Positions 23,366 to 35,708 of a DNA stretch of 64,000 bases are shown one piece after another. Location: assembly GCA_004369085.1 (NCBI GenBank), contig ML210171.1, forward strand, positions 4,904 through 68,903. The letters run 5' to 3'. Within the stretch, counting starts at the first letter, position 1. Each line of letters starts with the position of its first letter. Position numbers and translations under genes: made by a program. The notes under the pieces were generated by a model that saw nothing but the letters and a program-made list of their open reading frames with translations, was not told the DNA's origin and did no database searches. Source of the DNA: Coprinopsis marcescibilis. Lineage: Eukaryota; Basidiomycota; Agaricomycetes; Agaricales; Psathyrellaceae.

Positions 23366-25009
23366 ATGGCATCAATGTTTCGTGCTTCACCTTGGGTTAC
23401 CTACCAACCCACGCCGGATCCAAGTCAGACTAGAGGGCAGCCACCGCCGAATACGTTAGGAGGGCAGACATTGGTCATGGATATGGCCATGGATGTAGAC
23501 ATGGACGCCCCGCAGATTCAGACTCTCAAAGACGAAGACAGCCCACCCCCACAACGGCCTCAGAAGAAGGCAAAGAAATCATGGAAGGCAGCTGCACCAG
23601 CTCCACGCAACGAATCAGCAAGAAAGAAGGCAGCTGCCTCTGAAGAGGAGTTTGACGAGCCCCAGGAAGACGAGGAGGACCAGCTTATAGATGATGACGA
23701 GGAAGGTGGTGCTAGGCCTTCATCTTCTGCCCTACCAGGCCCATCTCGCTCTGCCGAATCGACGCCCAAGAAGAAGCCTGGGCCCAAGGCTCGCAAACCG
23801 AAGAAGGAGAAACAACCCGCTGATGGTGACAAAAAGTCTGCAAAGGATAAGGGTCCTCAAATCCCAAGTGGTGCGCCTAATAACCTTGGGCAAACCGTCT
23901 CATGGTTCCACGCCTCGCCGTACAAGACTCATCCTAGTCCAGGGCAATCAGATACCCCGCAGAGTGCGGCTGAAGGTGCTCCTCCGCCGCCACCTGAGCC
24001 GCTCATGCTGAAACTTGCAGTGTCCGGGAAGAAAAAGCAGACGGCTTCTTCCCGCAAAGCCTCTGGGACTGCCCCGCGGACTAAAGCCAAGGCGCCAGCA
24101 AAGTGCGTTCGGATGCTTAGCTTGTCTTTTAATATGCTTATTTATTCTGACGGGGGTATATCAGGCAGCGATCCGCTATTCCACCTGCCCTTGTTGAAGA
24201 TGCAGCTATGAGTGAAGGTATGCATGCTTGGTATCCATCTTGCGAATGTGTTGCCTCTGACGCTTGGATTTTGTTTAGCTGGATTCACTGGAACTGCTGC
24301 TTCGTCGCCGGCTACGGCTCCTGCCTCTCTGCCCGAGCCCACTGAGTCAGGGTCTCCAGAACCGGATGCTCGCATCCCTCCCTCATCACCTACCACTGTC
24401 GTCACACAAATTACCCAGACTGCAGAAGAAATCCAAGCCAGTTTGGAAGGAGTACCTATTCCTCAGTATCCCTTACCAACCCGACCATTCCCCGTCCAAC
24501 CCCCGGTCAAAATCACGACTGGCTTCGCCCCACCCATGGCACTCGACCGTACAGGGAAGAAAGTACGCCACTGGAAGGTTGCCAACCGCGAGGTGCGAGG
24601 CATAGCTGGTGGACGCTGGTTTGCCAGGACGTGGGTGGGTGATAAAGATTCAGACTATGCTGCTTCTGTTGCCGCTGGTGTGAACAAGGCTGAAGAAAAG
24701 ATGTTGATTGGTGCCAGTGGGCTACCGAGGATGGGGGCGACAGCTTCGGTTGGGAGAGGGAGAGGGAGGGGTGGATCGAAGAGTGCGTCTGCGGTGGTTT
24801 CAGCTGTTAACTCCCGCGCGGGCTCAGCGATGCCTGATGCTGGGCCTAGTTTGAGCACTGTGGTAAGGCAGCCGTCCAGGATGAGGCTTTCGTCGGTGAT
24901 TGCACCTGACGATGGACCGAGTGAACCTGCAATGGACTCATTGATGGACTTGGATCCTGACCAAGCCCCTAAGTCTTCTGCTCCCTCTGTTGCACCATCC
25001 AAGCCGTGA
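23366..25009 (+). CDS. Disordered nuclear protein, possible INO80 subunit Ies4
   Basis: Exons 23366-24102, 24165-24217 and 24279-25009 give 506 residues. Most of the protein is disordered: acidic and Lys-rich tracts, PKKKPGPKARKPKK (nuclear-signal-like) and long Pro/Ser stretches. Two short conserved-looking blocks stand out: EPLMLKLAVSGKK, and MALDRTGKKVRHWKVANREV followed by GRWFARTWVG. The second recalls the LDRSGKP-x-(K/R)W block with a tryptophan-ended strand in fungal Ies4-type proteins, as I remember them. If correct, it is a subunit of the INO80 chromatin remodeller. The assignment is tentative; a plain nuclear protein of unknown function is the alternative. Confidence 0.6.
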
Positions 25010-25475
25010 GGCCGAAGACATTTATTAGCTTGACTGCTAAATAGTGACATTCTTTTATTTGGACTGGATGATTTGTTGTATATCTCCTTTGTATCTTATG
25101 GCCTGTCTGTGTATTAGTGTCTGTACGCCTTAATCTTGTAATTTATGTCGCTTTCGCTGGATAGTACTTTTAAATAGGGGCCACGACTTCCGAAAGTGGA
25201 TGCGATCAAAAGTGGTGACAGTGACACGAAACCCTGCACGCGCATCTCTGCACAGTGCACTGGTCGTCATTTAAAGCAAGTCGCCGCAGTCCTTTCTTTG
25301 GAGGTCTATATACCATCTCAGCTCCTAACGTCATTTAACGACACAAGCAAAAGCAACGCCGCAGCCCGCGTGTCTTGAGGACCGAACGCCACCTGCTCGA
25401 TTCTTGAAGGAATCTCCGAGGAACGAAGGTTGGACGTTACCAGAAGCACAGGATACCCTACGTTGGGATTGTGAA
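25010..25475. other. Intergenic region upstream of DOP1
   Basis: No separate gene seen. An in-frame ATG at 25404 could extend the DOP1 reading frame by 24 codons; conservation does not decide. Confidence 0.4.
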
Positions 25476-28400
25476 ATGGCCAATCCCCCGCTAGTGTCCG
25501 AGGTGGAAGGGGCTGGCACGACGGTGAAGAAGGGATCTGCTTGGATATCGGCGAAGACGACTGAGCGAGGTGGGTGGATTGTGCCCTATGTGCCCGTCGA
25601 AACTCACGTTTACTTCTTTATAGCGGTCGCTCAACAGACGTATGCATCTGATCCCAAGTATAAGAAATACGTCCAGCAGGTGGAGAAATGCCTCAATTCG
25701 TTCGATAATGTACATGAATGGGCCGATTGCATTGCGTTCTTGAAGCAGTTGCTCAAGGTGAGTACTGCGTGGGGTGTTGTGTCGTACGTTGGGTTCCTGA
25801 CCTTGAGCAACGGTAGACTTTCCAAACGTATATGCAGTTCAAGGAGATACCGCGGAAACTTATTGTTGCGAAACGGTTGGCGCAGTGTTTGAATCCTGCG
25901 CTTCCGACTGGAGTACATCAACGCGCTTTAGAGGTGTACATCCACATTCTGGCTGTTCTCGGGGTATGTTAACTCTATTCTAGAGTTAAATTAATACTTA
26001 TGTGCTGCGATATGTCAGGCCGAAGGATTGAAGAGAGACCTGGCACTATGGTCCGCAGGCCTATTCCCGTTCTTCGAGTACGCGGCAACCTCGGTCAAGG
26101 TACTCATCATACGGTTATTGGTGGTAACGAAGGCTAATCCGAGTAACTAGCCAACTTTGCTCAACCTCTACGAGCAGCACTATCTACCGCTGCAGTCGGG
26201 ACTACGCCCAATCATGAAGGCATTCATACTCGGGCTGCTGCCCGGACTTGAAGAGGAGACAGGGGAATTCTTCGACAAAGTATGTCACAGCTATAGTCAT
26301 ATGTTATGACCAGGCTGATACCGTCCCTGTAGGTCGTCGCATTGCTAGACAAACTTTCAGCTTCCGTTTCGATATCGTTCTTCTTCCAAAATGTATGGCT
26401 AGTCATGCTTACGACGCCTGTCGCTCGAGGAACAGCAGTGAACTACCTCTCACGCCGACTACCTCGGTTGAACGCAGACGAAGGTGTGCATAACCCGCTC
26501 CCCCTTGCACAACATCCTAACGCGTATCCACAGACATCAGTGAAATCGTCGGCAAGGATATAGGTCTCATGATACGCGCGTTTTCCGCTGCTTTGGAAGA
26601 CGATAACTTGCTTGTGCGGAGAGGGACGCTGGACTTGTTGCTCCAGGCCATGAGGATTGATAGTTTGGCTATTCGGAAGGCGCAGGCGGAGGACCGTGCA
26701 ATCATCATGCGAGCAGCCATCGGGGTGGTGCTAAGACGCGATATCTCCTTGAACAGGCGGCTGTATTCGTGGTTGCTTGGGTCTGAAGATCACCCCGAAG
26801 ATCTGTTGGGCTATTACAAGGAGCATGTGCTAGGACTACTGCACTTGACCTTGAAGGTATGACCTCGTTCATGTTCGACGGTGTGGGGATTAACTAAATG
26901 GTGTAGAATGAGATGTTTTCGCCCTCCGGAGAGTATTCAGAGTCTAGACCTTTCAAGATCTTCATCTCGCTGCTGGATAAGTGGGAGATCGGCGGTCCGC
27001 TGGCGGATACGCTAGTATATGATGCCTTCAAAGCAATCAAGAAATTGATGGAAGATAATCGAGAGGGAACAGACGATGTATGTGCTTTAAACCCCTACAC
27101 TCTGCAATTTTTTCATGTTTTTGGTAGTTGGTGATGACGGCAAGCACGCTATATGAAGCACTGGAGCCTGAGATATTATGGAAGCCGCTCCTTTCTGCAA
27201 TATTCAAGGAATTGTCGAGTGAAACATCTGCGACGGAGGTACGTTGGTCACGCTATTCTCGGATCTGGCACTGACCAAGTGCTATAGGCGATACAACTTG
27301 CTCTCTTTGTCATCAGGACATTCACCCACGACGAGGAGATTCAAACAAACCACTTTCCTGTTGTGATCGCTGGGCTTCTTGACTTCCTCTCGGTGGGCAA
27401 TTCTGACACTCCTGCTGCTTAACCTTGCTCATTCCTTCCCCAGATCCAGCCGCAGAGACCTGCTAATACCCAAGCTATTCTGGAGACGTTGCTGTTCTTG
27501 GAAGAGATTCTCAAGTATACCCCATATCTTGGACTTTCGGAAAGGCCTGCAATCAAACCTCCCAATGAAGCAAAAGAAGAAGCGCGAGAGTCACTCAGGG
27601 CATATTCCTTCGCCTGCGCGTTCTATGAAATCGACGATACTTTCGGTGTCGCTGATCTCAAGGCATCGACGACTGTACCATTCGCAGCATCTATGGATTC
27701 CTTGTGCTCGCTCAGTTTGTATTGGGCCGACCGTTTGATCAAAGAACCCGGGCATGCCAGCGCAAACCGAGAAGCGCTCTCAAGGCTGTTGACACTGTTT
27801 GAAAGACTTGTCGCCCGACTGTCGCTGCAGGTTCAACTCTCTTGGGATCCCTTGGAGTGGATGAATGCGCTTCTAAAAACCTTTGACGTTGAGGTGAGCC
27901 ATTTTGTTCCCGCTGTTATCCTTCACTGACGTCGATCTCATAGGCCGCAACGTTCACTGTTGTGGATAGGGTCATCACTTTGATTACGGCTCTCCATCGT
28001 ACGCAATTTGTACAGCCGCCTTTGAGTATAGAGGATCGCAATATCATGCACAAGATGACCACCAAACTCCTAAAGTATCTGCGACCCGACTGTGTTTCAT
28101 ACCATGCAAGAGCTGTCAACCTTATTTGCACCCTGGAAACATCCACAAAACGGTCTTACGTTGAGTCCATCATCGCTCAAACCATGACTTCCCCAGAGTC
28201 TCGTAACGTTTCTGAGGCTTATGAAGCTTTCGGCATTCTCTGGCGTCTGACCGGTGAGAAAAATTAGAGTCAACCATTGGGAGGATATCTGCTGATGGGC
28301 ATTGTAGAGGATAGCTTCCTTCCCGGTTTCAGGTTCAAGATTCCAATGATGATTGTGCTGGAAACACTGAAGAGCACAGATCCCAATCTTTTCCGCATTG

Positions 28401-31400
28401 GAGAAACGTGGATGCGGTGCAGTTTGAAGTCGTACTTGCGGTAAGCTAACTTGGAAATCTAATCCCGTCTTGCGCACCCTGATTCCTTTAATAGACTTTT
28501 GGATCCCATCCTTCACGACCTGTTGGATCCTGCCATCTTGCGAAATCCTCACACATTCAGGATCCAGAAGCGAGAGATCGCTGGATACGTGTATTCCAGA
28601 CCATTTGACCAAAGGCTGGCGAGTCATTTGGTGGAAATTCTGCTATCGGTCGCTGGATTTGCTGGCCAAGGTTTCTCGAAAGCTGCTGTCTCTTCTGCTA
28701 TCAGGAGGTCTTTGCACTCGGGCATGGTGCAAAGAGTCGAAGCTGGTAGGCCTCTTGCCGCTATTTCATATGACATCTGAAGTTGTGTTACAGGACTCTT
28801 GGACTCTAATCGAAGCTATATGGACATCCTCATTGAGATTCTTCTACGGTTGGTTGTTTTTTTGGTAGGCGAGAATATGTCAAGCTGATCAAGAATTAGG
28901 TTCGTACAGTCAGAGCCAACCGATCGCTTGACTCCGATAATGCAGCCTGTGAACTCCATTCTCCAGTCCAACTCTATCCAATTACTTCAATTGCTCATAG
29001 CTCGGGGCGACATTGATCAAGTATCAGTTGAGGGAATCGAAGCTATCGTCATCCGCAAGCTATACTATTCAATCCATACCAGGGGACTCGACATCCAAAA
29101 CAAACTGCTGCATTTACTCCACTCCATTATTGCTCTGTCGACATCCAACGCAGAGATTGCTCGACGCACGGCCGCGAGGGAGGGAGGTCTGGACGGAAGC
29201 GGCTTCCAGGATAAAGCGGCAGAGGATGGTTTCGGCTACTCCCTTAACCCTCTGTTCATCCAGACCATGATCGACGGTATCTCCGTCTCGAGCAATCGGC
29301 CTGTGATGCAACACTGGTTAGATTTCATCTTGATGGCCATCCCTCAGTTCCAACCGGCCCTTCAACCCGCCATTGTGCCGCTGAATGACTGCCTGTGTCG
29401 CCAACTGCGATCCACACTCAACAGTATAAGTGATATACGGGCACATTCAGAGGAGTACACGGGGGACTTGCATACGACGCCGACCGAATTGGACATGATT
29501 ATGCTTATGAATGGATTGGAGAGACTCATTCTGCTTGGTCTTGCGTTCACATCAGAGGCAGAGATGGCAGAAGACGATGGATCTGGGCAGGAAAAGCCGA
29601 ATACAGAGTCGAGCGGCCTGCTCGGGTATGTCTCGACAGTGTTCAGCTCAGATGGAAGTTCCTCCGCCGTTCCAGATCAATCTACGGTAAGCCGTTCTGC
29701 TTCATATCTGTCAATTGAAGATAGCTCAGCCAACATCCGTAGACTCGGTCTCTCGGGTACAAGTCGCTGGATGACGGCATCAATGTCTTATATTCGACCT
29801 GGGCTACACTTATCTGGAAATCACCGTCCGTATGGACGCCACGAGAAGAATCTCTATCCCTCATCTACAATCGCTCCAGGGCACGCTGCCGTAGAGCTTT
29901 GGAGCATCTGTTCCGTGTGCAGTCTACAGAGGTGTTTGAGTCTATCATCGATTGTTGGAGCAAAGAATCGAAGGTGGGTTGTGAAAGCTTCTCGTGCAGC
30001 TGTTTCTAATGCCCTTCGAACTCTAGCTTCAAGAGTCCTCTCCAGATGCTGCCTTCGAGCTGGTGGACGTGTTGGTGTCAACTGCGCAAAACGCAGTGCA
30101 CATGCTCTGCGAAAGCATATCGGGTCGGTTGTCTGGAGGTCGTAAGATTTTGTCGAATCCAAGCCTGTGGGTATTTTCTATGCTGTTTTGCACAGGTGCT
30201 GATAGCCAGATAGAACTGACTCTGTGCTGTTCCAATTCTTGGAGCAATACCTTGCGCGTCTGGAGGGCCCACTCGCGGTCCAGGTATGGCCACGGTACTT
30301 GCAACTCGTGAAAGATATCTGCGGAAGTACGAAGGATTTCAAAACGCAACACTTCCCTACATTGAAGTAAGAAGGTGTAAATCATTGTTGGTGCTCGTTC
30401 TGACTTGCGTTTGTAGGTGTCTCGCTATGCTCGCCGACAAGGTTACCCAAACGACGGCAATGGATGACAGGCGAGTGCGCAAGGAATTGCAGGTACGTAA
30501 ACTTATCTTCTCATCGACTCTTTGCTGAAAGAGTGGCGTAGGACAATTATATCAAACTTCTGGACTCCTGTATAAATTTCGTCGGTCGATCAACAGATCA
30601 AGGCTCCTGGATTAGGAGGTCAACGAAAGACAATCTGAATACCAACGGGAGGGACTCTCCCGTGCCCCGTCAAGGTTCGTTGCCGACCTTCTATCCGCGA
30701 TTTTGTCCGCCAACTAGGCCAATCAGATTCTAAACTGGCAGATGACAAGTCTGATCTGTCTAGCAGCTTCATAATCGAGGGGGCCAAACCTGAATCCACC
30801 GAACTGTTGAACCAGATCATAACCTTCATTGGAACGTCTTCCCTTCCTAGCCTGCGGAAAGTTCTTCACGAGAACGACAAGGTCATTGCTGTTTGCAATA
30901 ACATTATCTACTATATCGTCAACCCGGCTCTTCGCGGCAAATCAAGGTGAAGGCGTTCTCTATTCTCTTTTGTTACAGGACTCATGCGAGACCGCAGACC
31001 TATGGACGTCGATCCGAGTGTGATCACGATTATTTCCGAGATGACGCATATCCCGACTGTGCTGAAGGCGTGGAGAACACCTGTGGTTGATCTGTTAAAT
31101 GATAACAGAGTTTTCAACTCGGACCCAGCGGATGGCCACAGATGGAGACCTATAATCAAAACCCTGTATGAATCAGATAAGGTGGCTTTTAACGAGCTAC
31201 TTGGTAAGGAAATTTACCCTTTGGACTGAAATATCTCTAATCAACTCTTCAGGCAAAGTTGCGGCGGCCCCTTCCGCAAACATTTTCACCAACAAAGAGT
31301 ATGAAATGCTTTTGCGTTCTCTCAACATTCGACGCCTATCCTATGTCCTCTTGGCTGGGGACAAAAACACCTTCCTTGCCCAGCTTCCAGTTATTCAGGA

Positions 31401-32161
31401 GAAGCTTGTTGACGTTCTGAAAAACATCACATCCTCGATTGTACAGAGCGAGGTTTTCTTGTGCATACGTGTCTTGCTGTGCCGGCTGTCTCCGCATAAC
31501 CTGACCAGTTTCTGGCCGGTGATACTGACTGAGATCGTGAGTGAACACACACAACTAGGACTCTTGACATGTGAACTGACATCTTGAGCAGTATCGAATC
31601 TTCGACCAGGCGATGGCTTCTCTTCCTCCAAATGGATCAGAAGACCTCCAACTAGTGCTTGCTGCCTGCAAATGTATAGATCTCCTGTTGGTACTGCAAA
31701 CCCAGGAATTCCAGGTGTATGTCCTGCTTCATATTGGAATTTCTTCAGCTAAAACTGTCGCAGGTACCAATGGATATTTGTAACGGATACCATTGATGCG
31801 GTTTACCGGCCTGAAGAGTGGTTCCCTGAAGCAATGCTGGACCAACTAGCTGAGATCGCTGGAAGTCTGCCGATGGTACGTTTCGCAAGATAACCTGCTA
31901 AATCCCAGCGCTGACTCCTGCCGAGCAGGATTCTCAGCTCGATTCGGATGACACGCTACCCAGTCCTGTCTCCTCAAACCAACGGCCGATGCGGCGGCCT
32001 CTTCTTGGCTCCACTCGGCAGATAGAGAGCATGAGGGACCTGGTTCCCTTTTTCTCCAGTGTTAGTATATCATCGTACGAGAGTGTTTATGCCAGCGGTG
32101 GCAACGTAGATTGGGACGCAGTTGAAAACGGAATAACGAACGATATGTTCGACTGGCGGTG
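25476..32161 (+). CDS. DOP1: Dop1/Dopey protein
   Basis: Large peripheral membrane protein that works with Mon2 and the flippase Neo1 in endosome-Golgi traffic. The gene is split into many exons (early ones: up to 25757, 25817-25963, 26019-26099, 26151-26279, 26333-26483, from 26534). The N-terminal Dopey domain is clear: [70 protein letters not shown], and the LLPGLEEE segment. Later parts give leucine-rich helical sequence, and the last exon ends at [12 protein letters not shown]. Length is roughly 1,800 residues by estimate. The first 55 residues before the Dopey start are not family-like and may hide an unrecognised intron; the alternative ATG at 25404 is open. Not every exon junction was verified. 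Confidence 0.85.
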
Positions 32162-32317
32162 ACATTCCAGCCTCCCGTTGGCTGTTTCTATCTAGTATCT
32201 GTAATTTCAATGTCCTGAAAATCCCTGTCCAGATCATCCATAGGTATTTGTCGAGAATACAAGATCAAATCAAGATCCTAGCGCTGATGAGTATAAGATA
32301 ATATTAAGGTTATATGA

Positions 32318-33637
32318 TCAGAAGTCGCCCCAATTTCTGCGGAATTTGTACTGCATTCGAGCGTTCTGAGTTAGTTCTTAGTTTCGGGTTGTATGAGACG
32401 AGGTCTTTTCGTACCTTGTACGGTAGGTTTTTCCGCATCTTCTCAGCTGGTTTTGTTGGTGCCTTGTAGCCACCTTCACCCTCTCCCCATTGCCCGGCTC
32501 TTTCGCCCTCTTCTTTCGCGCCCTTGTACTTGACACTGGGATCTTGCTTCTCGGGAGGCGGGATTCGTGTCACCTTGGGTTTACCTGCGGTCTGTGTTTG
32601 AGGATCAGCAGGAGCTTCACCACCAGCGACTGGCACTGCTGTGGGGATGGCGGTAGCTGCAACGCTGGCAGCACTTTCGGCTTCTTGGGCGGCAACAAGT
32701 TGAGCTTGCACGAGTTCTTCGACTGTAAGGCCCTGGTATTTAGCCTCACGTTCCACCTCCTCCTTCTCGATCGTCTCGTGCTGCGCAAAGTGCTCCAAAT
32801 CTTCGGCGTGCACATACGCGTCGTCGGCTTGGGTTTCGGGTGTTGAGTGGAACTCCTCTGGTTGCAGATACAAGGTTGTTTAGAGAACGTGAACCCGGAA
32901 TGAACGAGGGAACGTACCTTCGTGATGCAGGAAGAATTCTGGAGCAAAGGTTAAATCGAAAAAGGATATGCTAAGGACTACGGCCACGTACCACTCTCCA
33001 CGTCGTAGTGGTGTCCTTCCAGTCCCTCAAAGTTCGGCAGCCCGTCCAAGCCAACCTTCACGAACTCGTCTGAGGTAACATAGCCATCTTTATCGACGTC
33101 AAGGATCTCGAGAACGGCCTTGACGATTTGGTCGGCTTTCTGCTGGTGTTCGATATCGTCCTACAGAACATGTTAGCAATACTTCCGAACTCGTAGCCTC
33201 CGAGATTCGTACCTTGGACTTCTTCTGTGAGTAGACGTGGTGAACACCATAGATGGCCTCAATCTCTGACTTGTCCCAGTAGCCATTCCTGTAAATGCTG
33301 TGGTTGAACGCGCGCCATGTAAGCTGCGGGATGGTACTCACTGGTCAAGGTCGTGCAGGTGGAAGAAACTCCGGACATCAAAGTTGTCGCTATAGATGTG
33401 GTCAATAACCCTTTCAAAGACATCGAGCTGCCACAATAACATACATATGATGCTCCTTGGCCATCTACATTGATATTAGCCTTACTGCAGAACAGAACCA
33501 GTTGGGCGTTCACGTACGTGTCTCTGCGCATATTGCTGGATAGTTTCTCCTTTCGCGGGACCACTATGACTATGGCCCCCATGTCCAGCAGCGAGCCCCA
33601 CAAATAGCAGAATGGACCATGTCAGGGGTTTGAGCAT
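32318..33637 (-). CDS. Secretory-pathway EF-hand protein, Ssp120/nucleobindin-like
   Basis: Eight exons: 33637-33518, 33464-33445 (20 nt), 33389-33342, 33288-33213, 33160-32992, 32938-32918 (21 nt), 32857-32415, 32350-32318; 309 residues. Signal peptide MLKPLTWSILLFVGLAAG, then His-rich GHGGHSH. Family block YAQRHMAKEHHIDNFD leads into two calcium-binding EF-hand loops, residues 60-71 (DLDQNGYWDKSE) and 109-120 (DVDKDGYVTSDE), with the acidic ligands in place. The C-terminal half is charged and Ala-rich and ends YKFRRNWGDF, as in fungal homologs. Yeast Ssp120 acts with the cargo receptor Emp47 in the early secretory pathway; the same role is inferred. No KDEL/HDEL tail. Convergent with DOP1, 156 bp apart. 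Confidence 0.87.
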
Positions 33638-34379
33638 TTTACGGAGAAGACTGAGGCCTGCGACGAACCTTGTCTCGACGACCTTTGTTGGCAGGGGTAA
33701 ATGATCCCGCTTGGTCAGCATTTCTCACACCAATATGGACACCTCGGGGCCTATAGTCGAGCGCTTAGTTTCCCGACCCGGAGGGAAAAGACATCGGCTC
33801 TAGAAACGTGACAACTGCTTTGCCTTTATCTTCGACATACCCTCTATTAGTTACGTTCGATTTTTTTCTGATTTTTGAGCTTCACATTTTCTACATGAGA
33901 GTCGGCCCTACACCTAGTGATCTGCCCCCTACATTAATATTGGCCGAATATCAAGCGATATGCTGAACACATATTGAGCAGCGGAACATACTTCTGTCTG
34001 TCGGTTAAAGCGCCATCCGCTCCGCTTTAGCCACCGAATGACATGCTCCAATTCTATGGGCCAGGTGGAAAATACACTCTCGAACACAGCGTTGGGGTAA
34101 TACGATGCAGAGGCGGCTTAGTAGTAGTACGAACGCCACAGCTCCGAAGTGCTATTCTTTTGGCGCCCAATGATTTACACTCTCCCATCTCCCGTTACTT
34201 CCTGAAACGAGTCATCCGGTAAACAATCATGAAGTTTTTTGATTTAATATGGGTTTTAGTATGTCTCCACTTGTATCTTGATATTGTTTCTCTACCGCGG
34301 TTGCGGCGCTATCATCCAGTAGCTTAATTGTGTTCCCGGACTGGATAGGCTCACATGTGCCTTGTACATGATGCGAGGC
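33638..34379. other. Intergenic region at the left edge of the second accessory island
   Basis: No open frame with support. Contains the Ssp120-like promoter (minus strand) and the 3' flank of M43 copy 4. Confidence 0.5.
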
Positions 34380-35635
34380 TCAGACTCGATAGGTGGAGAA
34401 CGTTGTCCACATCCTGTCTATCTGACCCCACGTAAAGTGGTTTCTGCACTGATCTGATGAGTAGTCCATAAAGTTTTCTGTTGGTTGCGCTCAGCATACG
34501 TGACGTCCACGGGAGGAGCAAAAAAGCACTTACCCACAGGGTCCTCGCCAGGTTGACCGGGGCAAGTGTCCCTTGGATGACATCCGTTAAAATCCGTTGC
34601 AGTTCCTTGTGCAGCTGTGTCGGCTACAAAGTCTCCATTTCCTGTGCAGCCTCCCTATACACGAAGTGTAAGTATACCACCACAAATAGAACCATCGGAT
34701 ATATCGTACGTCAAAAGTGTGATAGAGGCCCGCCCAATGGCCAACTTCGTGCGTCAATGACTTTCCGGAACGTATCTGGTTCCCATTACCAGGAATGACA
34801 TCGTACTTCATTACAACCCCATCGACTGCTCCATTGAGGTTGTCCCATGGATAGCGAGCATATCCAGCGGCCAGGTTCATGCTTAAAGATGAAGTTCGGT
34901 GAGTCACTCGCGCCTTGGACTTGCCATTAATCGAGATTCACGAACCCGTTAGTCCAGACATTCAAAGTATCCATGCCGCCGATTTTTGTCTGTGTCTTCA
35001 TCTGCCACTCGTGAGGCCTGCAAGAGAGCCCACGCTTTCTCATTAGGTCCAAACTACAGTATTCAAGCCAGAGACCTACCATCCGTCCGAGTTTGGCTCA
35101 GACAATCGGAACCAGGTTGGGTTGTGGTGCCTTTGTATGCCATCAAGCCTAAATTCCATTCCTGACGTGGAAAATCCTTCGTTCAACAGGGAAACGGCGG
35201 CGTGAATCTGTGTATCCCTAATGTTTTAATAGCACATCATCGCAAAACTTCAAGCTGAAGAACAGAAATTACACTCACGTGAGATAACCGCCAGCAAACG
35301 TTTCGCTCTCGTATACGACGTGATAATATAATGGCACAACGAAGGGTTGACTCCTCAATAGTCTGACTTGCGACGTCACCCCTTTAGACTGGGCCAAAGT
35401 GCGGAACTGCTCCTCCTGCTGGGCCGCCTCCTTTGGGGTGAAGACCCTCGTACCGCAGTCACTTGTCAAAGCAAAACGTGAATATGATGACATGTACAGC
35501 GTAACAACTCTCTTACTTGGACCGACTTATAGGTTGAACTGACCCACCGGCAAGGTCTGTGGAATTGCGGACTTGACCCATGGCAATGCCAACGGACAAG
35601 ATAACGGACAAGATAAAGACGGAAGAAAACCTCAT
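34380..35635 (-). CDS. Secreted M43 metalloprotease, copy 4 (distant locus, opposite strand)
   Basis: Exons 35635-35517, 35461-35279, 35217-35080, 35017-34946, 34881-34710, 34654-34534, 34477-34380 give 300 residues. Signal peptide MRFSSVFILSVILSVGIAMG. Zinc motif HEVGHWAGLYH with His215, Glu216, His219 and His225; Met-turn MDYSSDQC. It shares the intron positions and phases of copies 1-3 (138- and 72-nt third and fourth exons) but is more diverged: exon 2 is 18 nt longer, exon 5 three nt shorter, and the segment after DGIQRHHNPTWF differs. The first intron uses GTAAGA with exon end CCAA. All catalytic residues are intact. It lies about 27 kb from the tandem trio. Confidence 0.92.
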
Positions 35636-35700
35636 GGCACAATACCAAGAGGGGGGAGACCAACAGGGGTGGTTGGATTCGTAAGTCAGGGCTCATGGCG

Positions 35701-35708
35701 TATATATA
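35701..35708 (-). promoter_or_regulatory. Candidate TATA box of M43 protease copy 4
   Basis: TATATATA (palindromic) lies 66 bp upstream of the start codon at 35635, matching the core-promoter layout of the other three proteases. Confidence 0.5.
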
